Source: Agapanthus africanus (Eukaryota; Streptophyta; Magnoliopsida; Asparagales; Amaryllidaceae). Taken from it: DNA of 64,000 nt. The stretch covers positions 596,634,410-596,698,409 of the forward strand of contig CM057344.1 in assembly GCA_030015575.1 (NCBI GenBank), given 5' to 3'. The notes under the pieces were generated by a model. The model worked only from the letters and a program-made list of their open reading frames with translations, made no database searches and had not been told where the DNA came from. Within the stretch, counting starts at the first letter, position 1; the number at the start of each line of letters is the position of its first letter. Both the position numbers and the translations under genes were made by a program. Positions 33,501 to 44,070 of this stretch are shown piece by piece.

Positions 33501-33625
33501 TCTGCATATTTTTAATTTAGAAAAATCCACGATTTTAGAAAAAGTACAGAGAGCAAGTTTAGGTTTGGGTTTTCGGGTCGTTCGGACTTCAAATTCCGTC
33601 TAGACTTCGCCTAAGGCTCTAGCTA
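30521..33625 (-). other. Copia-C1 noncoding structured leader
   Basis: Minus-strand leader between PBS and pol, colinear with 54249-57141. It contains the perfect 18-bp palindrome GCATGAGCATGCTCATGC (33409-33426), a tandem duplicated block (31310-31510), the TTGAC hairpin series (30950-31135) and the multibranch fold (30674-30766; AGTGTC with GACACC). No protein is supported. Confidence 0.75.
30674..30766 (-). other. Conserved multibranch RNA fold in Copia-C1 leader
   Basis: On the minus strand: outer stem GGTGTC (30766-30761) with GACACT (30679-30674), the same pairing as Copia-B although the element is closer to C2. The inner arm ends in a GAAA tetraloop. Confidence 0.55.
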
Positions 33626-33638
33626 GGCTCTGATACCA
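33626..33638 (-). other. Copia-C1 primer binding site
   Basis: Minus strand TGGTATCAGAGCC, perfect initiator Met-tRNA complement, one base inside the 5' LTR. Confidence 0.93.
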
Positions 33639-33639
33639 C

Positions 33640-35850
33640 TGTAGGGTTCCTAGGCACTCCCAAGAGGTCTCACAAGGCATCAACCATGCCAATTTCAAAT
33701 TTTACGGTGCCGAGAAACCCTAAACTACGGATCGTTGGCTAGAAATCTAGGCGAAAAGAAAACTAGTTAACACTTAACTATAGGAATACGGAAATACAAC
33801 CTTTGTAGATCCGGTTCTCCACCTCCATAGCTCCGCAATGAAGTCTCCTCGCTGTCCATAACAAGTCCCGGGCTCTAGCGTCGGCTTCATCGGAGAATGG
33901 ACGGGCTAGGTCATCGATGTCCATGCCGAAGATGATCTACGTCGAGGCATCGCTAAATCAAGCTCCGACTTCACCAAGTCAAGAAACTTGTGAAGAAAAC
34001 ACACTCTACTACTTGGCAAGAGGTAGAGGATGAAGAAATAGGAAGTGGGTAGACTTTTGAATTGGATTTCTCACTCATTTCCATCAATCACCATTGATGG
34101 AGCTTGCTTCTTCAAGTGAAGAAGATGAAGAAGAAGATGAATATTATTATGATAAGAATAATTAAAATAGAAAAGAAAATCCATTCTTATCATAATGAAA
34201 CCATGATTAGGTGTAGAGAATTAACTAAGGTTAGATGAGTGGTTAGGGTTAGAGAAGAGACAAGAATGGTGGACTTGTTCAAAGCTTCAAGAAGCTTCAA
34301 ATAAAACAAAACTAGCAACCATTCTTTTCTCTTTAACTTTTCTAAATGAAATAAATAGATAAATAAATAAGAAAAGGAAATGAAACCCTAACCACTTAAG
34401 TAACCATGGTTTAATTCTTTACACAAACCCAAACTAGCATGTATCATCAAACATGATACAATCAAGTGCACAAAACTATATCGAATATACAATGTGCACT
34501 TCCGAGCGAGAAAATCCATTTAAAGTGAACCGATACTAGTTAATGCAAAATAATATATCAAATATATAATTATGCATTAAATCATTAAATCAACACTTGA
34601 TTTAACGATCCGGTCATATCGCATATAACCGACTAGTATCCAATGTATCGACTTATCGAATCAACTCTCGATTCGATAACTAGGTTATATCGCATATAAC
34701 CATTCGACACACTGATCGCGAGAATAGAATACGGTATCACATACTCGTATTATTCTCGGTCCCGCACATATCTCATATGCGCTCCTATTTCGTTTCGCTT
34801 GAGCCAGGAAACCTCTGTGTAGGACTCTAAAGACTCGTCAATACGCCGGTAGCAGATGATGATCATATCAAACACCCACAAGCAGCAAGCGGTCTGATAA
34901 ACGTAACGGCCACCCGGGTATTGAGCGATCTGAAGATCGACGAGCAAGCCCGCTCACACTCCAGTGAATCCAACCAGTAACACTACCGTACAGTCCGGTC
35001 TGATCGTCTGATATGTCGCATATCTCACCTAGGGGTGGTAAACGTCAGACCCCAATAGCTCGATAAGTCGTGTCGATATGAGGTCTATAACAATTCGAGA
35101 AACTACTGGTAACACTTACCAGTAAATCTCAGCAACCCTGGCCAGGGATTTCCTGTTATAGCCAATCGAACACAGCGCAACATCAACTCCCTATACCGGG
35201 AGAGACGAATCCCCTCCTATCGCTCATTGCCTCCATGTGACTCGGGACTGCACCCAAAAACCACCGTTTTGCACGCCCTCTTGGACGTGGTAAGATGGAA
35301 ATCAAAGCACAGTGGGAACCATACAAGACTCTATGACGATCTCGGGTCAACAGACTACTCTGTACCAGTGTCACCAGAGAACTGCCATCTGACGTGAGGT
35401 ATAATACCATATGGGAGTTCTCGGCGAGTCCGTCCAGTGTACCCAGTCTCCACTGAGCACCCGTATATCATCTCTGATGTCAAACACCAATGGATATGGG
35501 ATCATCCATCGCCCATCTGTATGGGTCGAGAAGGTATACGCTAGTCTACTCTGGTATATTGATGCCCCGTCTCGATACACCCACGATTAGGGACTTTGAA
35601 GGATGTACTTATGGACTACCATGTCCCCACTAGTATGATCCGCATCACAGTCCAGGTAGTCAAGTACAGATCCTAAGGGCTTTACCAACATGTAACAGGG
35701 AGACAATCAGTGTACACGTTAAGGTAAAGATCAACCAGATAGCATACTATCATGTCGAGCAAGAAAGTCCTCCCTATATATGTCCCAGCATCCACTACAA
35801 TATACATCCTATGTATAGTAATGGCCTCTAGGGCATACATATAACTAACA
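33640..35850 (-). repeat. Copia-C1 5' LTR
   Basis: 2211 bp, same length as the partner LTR with few substitutions seen by eye, and the same palindrome block near 34580-34765. Confidence 0.93.
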
Positions 35851-38849
35851 TAATGGTAATATAAATCGGGGCAGTGGAGGGTAGTGTGTAATGAATAAAC
35901 TAAACTGTTCTATTGGGTTTTCTACTCTCAAGTCTTTGAAATCAATTTGATGAATCATCGATGTAACTCAATAGTATCCCGTGCATGCCCGGGACCATGG
36001 TCTACAGACTCTCGGACTGAAACCGAGACGTGCCGCTATGCATTAACAGGAAAGGAGTACAGACCAACGATGTCAGCTGCATCGTCACGAGGCGGGCCTA
36101 GCCTCTAAAACTGATCAGTAAAAGCAAGCAACCGTCGAGTTACAAGTTAGGATTTCATCATTGATTTCCCCATACCCCCAAGTTATGTATGTCAAGTCAG
36201 GTATTCAGTAAACAAGAACTAATGCCAACACAGGATCAGGTAAGAGCAGGTTTGTCTGGATAGACAACAGGGACGGTCCGTGGGGACTACATGTCAGGTT
36301 TGTTGGCATTAGACACAAGATCAGGTAACGGGTCAAGTCATGGTACATCAGGTCAAGTCAAGTAGTGTACGGTACTATGTCGGGTCAATCAATATGTGTG
36401 TAGCAAGTCAGGCCGGGGTGTAAAAGATAACATGTGGGTACGCATAGACAGCTAGCATAATCATGGTTATAAATAATCAAGCATGGTTATCAACAACACG
36501 ATCTAAGCAATAAGTTAAGCAATAAAGCAGATTTAATTAATTAGCTGTACAGTTATCAGTTGTGTTTATCAGATGGGGTCGGCACTATACGAATATAGTA
36601 TGATAGATGTGAATGCTAAAAATCAGGTTAATAAGTATTGAGTGATCTATGGATGCGACGACATGTATAATCTGTTCAATGGATACAGTTGTAATTAAAC
36701 CGGTTAAAGTTGCATATGGATGTCCGATATGTTTACACTGGATAAAAGGGTTATCATGGCTATAAACAAATGTGATCATGTGGTCTATCATTTACAGGTG
36801 ATTACTAGGTATAAACAATTAGATGCAAAATTAAGTTTCAAGTTCGGGATCATAAAACGGGTAATGGAACTTATACGGTTAATTGAAATCCAATTCTGTC
36901 GATTCTATTTAGAGATTTAACAGGAAATAAATAATATAGCATACGAATAGTTTAAAATAGCATGTAGCAAGTTTCACTTGCCTGGACGGATCAGGAACGG
37001 GAATACGGAACGTCTCACGTCGGCAGAAAACGTTGCGATGCGCGCACGGTACACGGAACGGATCCAAACCACGCACAGTGTGATCACACGGGTCAGGTAC
37101 ACTCGCTGGGTCGTCGGGATCGTCGACGGCACGACCGCATTCTGGCGATCGCTGGAAACAGATTCCAAAAATACTAAAGAAAAGAGAAAGAAAAGAAGAA
37201 GAGGAAAGAGAAGGGAAAGGAATGAGCTCGCTAGGTTTGCGCACAGGGGTCAGGGAGACGAGGTGTTGGCGCTGTCGGGGTCGCCGGAGGTGCGTTGCCG
37301 ATGAGGGTGCAGGGTGCAAGATGGTGATGAGGGATTCTTTGGGTTTCTTGATGTCTGGGATTTAGTTGCTGGGTTTTTATTGCAAGGGAAAGGATAAGAG
37401 GGAGGAGAGAGGTGGTGGTGATAGAGTGGGGCCGACGGGGCTGGGCTCCGGCGAGGCACCGGCGAGGCGGTGGCTACAGTTCTAGGCGTCGGGGTTCTCT
37501 TCCAGTGTTTGAACGTGCAGGAGATAGAAGAGGAAGAAGAAGGTTGCAACGATGAGGGTTGCGGCTAGATGGGTGTTGGTGATGAGAAGGAGGTGGCTGG
37601 AGGCGAGGATGATTGCTGCTGTCGACGATGAAGTCGCGGCGATGGTGATGGGTTCTGGCAACCGTGGGGTTCTGTGTGGTGCAGGCTAGGAGAAGAAGAG
37701 AAAGAAGAAGAAGATGGCGACGACGACGAGGAGGAGATGGGATGGAGGTGGTGACGAGATCGAGGATGGAGGTGTCAACGACGACGGCTAGGGCTCTCGT
37801 GGGGTGCTCGGGGTTTGAAGATGAGAAGAAGAAGAAGGAGATGAAGAGATGGAGGGAGGTGTCCGTAGCAATCGAGGGAGGTGACGGGACTCCGTTCACC
37901 GCGAGAGGAGAGAGGGAGAGGCGCGATAGGAGAGAGATAGAGAGTAGCGAGAGGAGAGAGAAAGGGAGAGGAGAGATGAATTTGTTGCTAACGGTGAAAG
38001 AAGAAAGAAAGAGAGAGAGGGAAAGGGAGAGAGAAAAAGAATAGGAGAGAGAGAAAGAGAAAAGCGAGAGAGAGAGGGATTCGTGGGCCCAGGGTCGAAG
38101 GAAGGATGATTTTGATTGTGTGAGGGAAATTAAAATTTGTTTTGGGGAGAAAATGAGAAAAGATTTGTTAAGGGAATTTTATACAAGTTTTTCTTATGAA
38201 AACATCATACTGAAAGCAGGGGAAAAGAGGATGGGTTGGGAACAATAAAAGATTTCCAATCTACCAAATATATTTCGCAGCTGATAAAATAGGGTACGTA
38301 TGATTTAAAATATTAAATTATTAAAATTTTGGCGGAATACAAATAATTCAGAAATGCGCCTAGATTGGGCCTAAAAATTTGAATTTGAAACATGAAAATT
38401 ATTGGCAAGCTCCAAAAATAAAATGAAGGATTTTGTAATTAAAAGTATACCCCCAAGAACGGACGCACGTACGTGCGCGTAGCCGTCCAAACACATCCGT
38501 TTTACTGAACGGGACGAGAACACGATGCAAAGACGCTACAACAAGGTTAGGGGTATCGAGCAGGCCATGACACGTATTTTAATTTATTTTATGTGATATA
38601 AAATATTATACGCCACAGATGCGATACAAGATAAAATGCCAGTATAAACTAAATTATGAGATGCAATAGCCCATGCAACCAGTCAAGGTAAACTATAAAT
38701 AAAAGTCACGCAAGTTCAATTAAGCGGGTCGGGTCGAATGCAAAGTAATATGTAGAAATACCATTCGCACCCAAACACGTCAAATCAAGAAAGACCACGG
38801 ATAAGTAAATACGGAACTGGAATTGGTATAAGTGAACTCGGGTGTTACA
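35851..38849 (-). repeat. Gypsy-1 5' LTR, piece 1 (U3 end)
   Basis: 37029-38849 matches the 3' LTR at 1-1813. 35851-37028 is the part of the LTR that lies off the left edge in the other copy. It ends GGGTGTTACA at 38849, followed by decayed CACTA coding sequence. Taken alone it looks like a solo LTR, but pieces 2 and 3 and the primer site at 5440 show it is the outer part of an interrupted 5' LTR. An AG-rich tract lies at 37640-38080. Confidence 0.8.
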
Positions 38850-39065
38850 TCTAATAATCGCCGTAATCTACCACATCTGTTTCTCGGTGTAACCCTGAGT
38901 CGTCAAAAACTCGACTAATGAAGGAGCGGACTATGCGGGAGTTTAAGCAGGCTGTGGAGCTATAGGAGTGGTCTGCGCAACCGCTGCCGAGATAGTAGCT
39001 TGCGAAGCCGCAACCAAAGAAGATGCATGTGGAGCCGCAACCGAAGTCGCCTGCCGAATCTGTAA
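38850..39065 (-). pseudogene. CACTA tnpA-like gene, last visible exon
   Basis: After an acceptor TTTTACAG on the minus strand, an Ala/Pro/Gln-rich frame reads RQATSVAAPHASSLVAASQ, then continues with three stops (TAA, TAG, TAG) through SLVEFLTTQGYTEKQMW to the Gypsy-1 insertion point. Each stop could be a CAA or CAG codon changed by C to T. Such low-complexity tails are common in CACTA tnpA-like proteins. Bases 39066-39495 are AT-rich intron-like sequence. Confidence 0.6.
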
Positions 39066-39499
39066 AATTTATGTTTGTATAATAAACGAGTAAGAACGGT
39101 GTATTAGATTTTAGTTGAATTCGTATCATTGTCAGATTATTGCGAAACTGCGAATTATATATGTTTTGTTGAGATTCCACACGTTCTGTTGAAATTCATA
39201 TGTTATGTATGAGAATTTATACATCTTGAAATTCCACACATTCAGGGCTATGCTTTTATACCCCAATCTAAGAAATGTTTTCTTCTCAAGTTTTGAATTT
39301 GGATAATCATAACTTTTTAAACACCAAAATGAAGAAAGATGTGGCATGGTAATGATTATAGAGTTTAGTTTAATAAGATAGTTTTATGTAAGTCTGATTA
39401 ATCAAATATAAGTCTAAAACCAAATAACCTCAGGCTACTAATATTGCATATATTACTATCGATAATGTGATATAATATGTTACTATTAAGTAATATACG

Positions 39500-39582
39500 T
39501 ACCAGCATCTCCTTCAACTCCTTGATGGTGGTCTTCAAGACGACAACATCATGCTCCAGACGATGCTCACGGGGGTAGGGGA
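39500..39582 (-). pseudogene. CACTA tnpA-like exon encoding coiled-coil segment (cut by solo LTR)
   Basis: The minus strand reads REHRLEHDVVVLKTTIKELKEML followed by a GTACGT donor. It resembles the coiled-coil end of plant En/Spm tnpA-like proteins. Its upstream half is at 41789-41990, across the solo LTR. Confidence 0.6.
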
Positions 39583-41788
39583 TGTTAGTTGTATGTATGC
39601 CCTAGAGGCCGGTATTGTACAGATGATGTATATTATATTGGATGCTTGGACATATATAGAGAGGACTTTCTTGCTCGATATGATAGTATGCTATCTGGTT
39701 GCTCTTTATCTTAACATGTATACTTGTCTCTTGATACTGTCTTATAGCTACATGTTGATAAAACCCTTAGGATGTGTACTTGACTACCCGGACTATGATG
39801 CATATCATACTAGTGGGGACAGAGTAGTCCATAAGTACATCCTTTAATGTTCCTAGTCGTGGGTGTATCGAGACAGGGTATCGATATACCAGAGTAGACT
39901 AGCGTATACGCTTCTCGACCCATGAGATGGGCGATGGATGATCCCATATCCATTGGTGTTTGATATCAGAGATGGTATACGGGTGCTCAGTGGAGACTGG
40001 GTATACTGGACAGACTCGCCGAGAACTCCCAAATGGTATTATACCTCACGTCAGATGGCAGTTCTCTGGTCACACTTGTGCAGGTTAGTCTGTAGACCCG
40101 AGATCGTCATAGAGTCTTGTGTGATTCCTACTGTGCTTTGATTTCCACCTTACCACGTCCATGAGGGCATGCAAAATAGTGGTTTTTGGGTACAGTCCCG
40201 AGTCACATGGAGGCAATGAGCGATAGAAGGGATTTCGTCTCTCCCGGTATTGGGGATTGATGTTGCGCTGTGCTCGATTGGCCATAACAGGGAAGTCCCT
40301 GGCCAGGGCTGAGTTAGAGATTTACTAGTAAGTGTTACCAGTAGTTTCTCGACCCGTTATAAGCCTCACATCGGCATGACTTATCGGTTATTGGGGTCTG
40401 ACGTTTACCACCCCTAGACTTGATATGCGACATATCAGACGAGGAGACCGGACTGTACGGGAAGTGTTACCGGCAGGCTTTTACAGGAGTTGGAGCGGGC
40501 TTGCTTGCTGATTTTCTGATCTCTCAATACCCAGGTAGCCGTTATGTCCAGCTAGTACCGCTGACGGCTTGTGGGTGCTTGATGTGATCATCACCTACTG
40601 CCGGCGTATTGACGAGTTTTTAGAGTCCTACATAGAGATTTTACTGGCTCAGGAAAAACGAAATAGGAGCACGTATGTGATATGTGCGGCACCGAGAATA
40701 ATGCGTGTATGTGATACCACATTCTATTCTCGCGACTTTTTGTATCGGTCGGTTATATATGATATAGCCGGGTTATCGAATCAAGTCTTGATTCGATAAG
40801 TCGATACAATGGATGTTAGTCGGTTATATGAGATATGACCGGATTATTAAGCCAAGTGTTGATTTAATAATTTAGTGTATAATTGTATATTTGATATACT
40901 AGTTTACATTAACTAACACTTGTTCACTTTAGGTTTTTTCTCACATGTACACAACTTTAATATATATTTTATATATATTAAAATGTGTTTTCTTTTTGTA
41001 TCATGGTTGATTATACAACATTCATGGGTGTATGAGACTTACACCATGCTATTTGTTATGTTGGGATTAATATATTTAAAGTAATTACAAAATTAGTGGA
41101 AAATTAGAAAATGCATGAAGCTTGTGGATGCATTGACTAAAGTCCACTAAATTTGTTTTTACTTTGGATTTTTAACCTAACCATCACACTTAGCTATGGT
41201 AATGTCTCTACATGAATTAGTATATGATACTCACTCACCATGGTTATCTCACTCACTTGATCATTTTCCTCATCTCTTTCTTTTGTTCATCTTCTTCTTC
41301 TTTGTTCAAAAGAAAAGCTTGCTAGGGTTTGATCCAAAGTGAGAAAGATTCTGAGAAATAAAATTCTAAAGAGAACCCACTTCCTATTTCTCCATCCTCT
41401 ACTAGACTAGCATTTTAGTATAGGGTGTTTGCTTCACTAATTCTCTAGTTAGTGAAGTGGTAGCTTGAGTTGATATTCCTTCGACGTAGATCATCTTCCG
41501 CCTCGAAGAATTCAAGTAAGGACGCTTCTTTCGCCTCGTGAAGCCATGCAAGAGTCCGGGAGAACCACGATCGCAGCGAAGGGACTTCAACAAGGAGCTA
41601 ATGAAGTGAATGACCGATCTACAAAGGTTGTATTTCGTATTCACTTAGTGGTAAATGTGATTTACTAGCATGTGAAACCCTAATTTTCTAGCAAAGATCT
41701 TGTTTAGGGTTGTTAGGCACGGCTAAAATTTTAAACGGGCATGTTTGATGCTTCCTTAACCCTTATTAGAGTGCCTAGTAACCCTACA
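39583..41788 (+). repeat. Solo LTR of the Copia-C family
   Basis: 2206 bp, TGTTAG...CCTACA, homologous to the Copia-C1 and C2 LTRs. Perfect 5-bp duplication GGGGA at 39578-39582 and 41789-41793. There is no PBS, internal region or second LTR, so it is a product of LTR-LTR recombination. It is more diverged from both C1 and C2 LTRs than their own pairs are, so it is probably older. Confidence 0.95.
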
Positions 41789-43300
41789 GGGGAAGTAACC
41801 GCCGGAGTGAAGACCAACTTCATATGGGCCCTGCTTGGACCTAGTCCATGGCCTCTCTCCCAACCTCCGTGGTGCCCTCCGTGTGCGACGTCTAAGACTA
41901 GGGTCAGTAGCATCGGATCGGTCTGTCCATTAAAATCGATTCCTGATACCTCTGCCTGCTCCACCACCTGCTCCTACACCTACATTAACCATTAAAATAT
42001 AAGTATATCATTTAAATTTGAACTTATCAAAAAAAAAAATTCATTCGAATTAGAATAAATATTAACACTTATGCAATACTCCTGGGTAGCGGTGTCGGAG
42101 AATCGAAGCTCTCCTGTGGCGGGATCTGTCGAGATGCCGTGAATGGCAAGATACGCGGTCAACAAGCTCGGTGTACCACCCTGCGCCAGGGTCTGAGCTT
42201 TCTGCAATTTGCCAAAAATTTACATATATTATAAAATAACTCTTAATATTGCATTATATCAAAATAGATCTATTATAATTTACCAATACCTCCATGGTAC
42301 GAGTAATGTTCCTCGAGCTACTTGTGTAAGTAGGACGACCCCTCTTCGCTGACTTTCTATTCTTTTTGTTTTGATCGGCCTGGTTCTGCACAACACAATC
42401 GGATTTAGTTTTCTAATTAAGCAACACAAAAAAATAAATTATATACTAAATAATGAATTACATTTAAATTACAAACATTTTTGCGCTCAGAGTCATAATA
42501 TTGGCACAAGAGAGGCCATGTATCTACGTCGACTCTGGTAAAGACCGGAGAATATAAGAGAGCCGCTCTTTCCGCCTTGGGGGTCGCCAGCTATACCAAA
42601 TAGTAATCGATCTTCAGCTCGTTCCTATTATATTGGACCTTAGATTGCATGTTCATCATGAGGCCCAGGTAAAGAGCGTGAAGATCGAGCGCTCTGTCAG
42701 GATGATCAGGATCGGGTATAGGCTGAAAGTCGTAATCCAACTGTAAATACAAGAAAATAATGTATTTAAATTATAAGTGTTAAATAATAATAAATTTATT
42801 TGATAAGTCAAATGAAAATATATATTAATACCCAAACCTGATCCCAGAAGAAGGAAAATGAGCGCCGGTGTTGATTGCCCCACTCAACGTGGAGTGGATA
42901 CTTCTTTTGGATGCGGCTCTCATCTCTCATATACCGGCCGAACCTCTCGGTATAATCGCCAATATAGCGATAATCGGGGGTAAAGAAGAGGGGGAATAGT
43001 GCCTCCTCCTAGCTCTATCGGGCCTCAGCTTGTGGGACTGATTCGGCTCTCGAGTCCCCCTTTCGGGATGGGGCCGTCCTGCATCTACAAGAAATATCAA
43101 GACATGCAATATTAAAACAAAACGGTATTTAGAAATCAAGGATTAATGAAAATTGAAGTACGATATATACCTCCGGCGATAGCAGCACGAGCCTGGGCCC
43201 ATGCAGCAGCACGAGCGGGACGATAGTTCATCCAGTGAGGAAAAGCAGTGACTCGGACGTGGATGCATCCCCTCCAACTAGAAAATAAAGATTGATAATA
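41789..43300 (-). pseudogene. CACTA tnpA-like gene (Transposase_24/Ptta-like), central exons
   Basis: Minus-strand exon-like islands separated by AT-rich introns: AFPHWMNYRPARAAAWAQARAAIAG (about 43245-43168), RFGRYMRDESRIQKKYPLHVEWGNQHRRSFSFFWDQ (about 42950-42840), LDYDFQPIPDPDHPDRALDLHALYLG (about 42740-42655), a segment ending YDSERKN (to about 42480). Then ADQNKKNRKSAKRGRPTYTSSSRNITRTME (about 42385-42295) and KAQTLAQGGTPSLLTAYLAIHGIS...ATQE (about 42204-42075). Then a Gly-rich exon AHGGHHGGWERGHGLG (41990-41789). The SKKNKxNR-like motif followed by a short repeat-rich region is typical of the Ptta/En-Spm (Transposase_24) family. At least one stop and a frameshift are present. Confidence 0.7.
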
Positions 43301-43343
43301 AAATTACATGAATATGCGTGCGATATAGGATATATGAACATAC

Positions 43344-43785
43344 CTGCAGGTGTGGATGCACTACCTATAATTAGACAATTAAACATAGATTTTATAAGTA
43401 ATTGCAAAAAGAATGTGTATATTTATAATATAACATTCTAAAGCAATATGCATGCAATATAGGATATATGAACATACCTGCAGGTGCGGTAGTGGCCTCT
43501 GCCCGGTATATGGAGGCACCACCTTTAGCTAGACAATAAAAAATTGAATATCTAAGTAAGAGCAAAAAGAATGTGTGTATATTTATGATATAACATTCTA
43601 AATTAATATACATGCACTATACGATATATAAACATACCTACAGGTGCGGTAGTGGCCTCTGCCTCTGATGTGAACGCACCACCTACATCTAGACAATTAA
43701 ACATTGACTATTTAAGTAATTTAAAAATAAATATGCGTGTATATCTATAATATTACATTCAAAATGAATATGCATGCAATATACC
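43344..43785 (-). repeat. Tandem array of symmetrical micro-exons in the CACTA tnpA-like gene
   Basis: Units of 130-160 bp, each an intron plus a short exon. The exon at 43638-43688 is 51 bp, that at 43478-43528 is 51 bp, and that at 43344-43364 is 21 bp. Each has an AG acceptor (TCTAG or TTATAG) and a GTATGTT donor on the minus strand and splits codons in the same phase (1-1). They would encode modules such as KGGASIYRAEATTAPA and VGGAFTSEAEATTAPV. Introns are similar between units (shared AT-rich text and TTGTCTAG acceptors), showing tandem duplication. Splicing is inferred from the sites. Confidence 0.65.
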
Positions 43786-43947
43786 TGGAGGTGTAGTAAA
43801 GTCTATACGGAAGGAGTCATCTGAAGGGGATACAGATCGGGGTGCAAGACCAGCCCTCTGGAGCTCCCTAAGCAGCTCCCCGGGTGGCAGAACCGCTCTT
43901 CTGTTGCTGGTGCTCTTGCTGCCCCTGGCTGCTCCGGACGTCGTCAT
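43785..43947 (-). pseudogene. CACTA tnpA-like first coding exon
   Basis: Minus-strand ATG at 43947-43945 begins MTTSGAARGSKSTSNRRAVLPPGELLRELQRAGLAPRS and ends CCTCCAG before a GTATAT donor at 43784. The frame runs in phase into the first micro-exon. It lies about 125 bp after the transposase frame ends at 44071. Promoter signals not recognised. Confidence 0.6.
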
Positions 43948-44070
43948 CAGACCTAGATAAGAGTACAATTATTACATATGCATGCAATATATGCATAGAT
44001 CGTAGAAATGTGAAGTAATAATATAATAATACCGATAGCTTTTTTCATTTCGTAGACGCATTAGATATAT

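Larger units (their letters stand above)
25487..35850 (-). mobile_element. Copia-C1: minus-strand, gag-less copia element with decayed pol
   Basis: LTRs 25487-27697 and 33640-35850 (both 2211 bp) begin TGTAGGG and end CTAACA on the plus strand (minus-strand TGTTAG...CCTACA). PBS complement at 33626-33638; polypurine tract complement at 27698-27711. Flanks TAACA (25482-25486) and TAATG (35851-35855) match at only 3 of 5 positions, so the duplication is imperfect. The LTRs look about 99% identical while the pol region is heavily mutated. It belongs to the same family as the solo LTR 39583-41788 and Copia-C2. Confidence 0.9.
1..38849 (-). mobile_element. Gypsy-1: nested-into Ty3/gypsy (chromovirus-like) element, left end outside window
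   Basis: One minus-strand Ty3/gypsy element explains the first 38.8 kb. Its 3' LTR (1-1813) matches 37029-38849 over about 1.8 kb, and both copies end in GGGTGTTACA (minus-strand start TGTAACACCC). The order on the minus strand is PR, RT, RNase H, integrase, then 3' LTR, as in Ty3/gypsy. The 5' LTR next to the primer site at 5440-5452 is broken by Copia-A (5651-25252) and Copia-C1 (25487-35850). Once those are removed, the pieces 5462-5650, 25253-25486 and 35851-38849 give an LTR of about 3.4 kb. Expected target duplication on the right is 38850-38854 (TCTAA); its partner lies outside the window. LTR copies differ by a few percent by eye, more than the nested copia LTR pairs, which fits an older insertion. 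Confidence 0.8.

Noticed and set aside
35851..38849. Independent solo LTR of a gypsy element
   Set aside because: Continuity with 25253-25486 and 5462-5650 next to a primer site shows it is part of the Gypsy-1 5' LTR.
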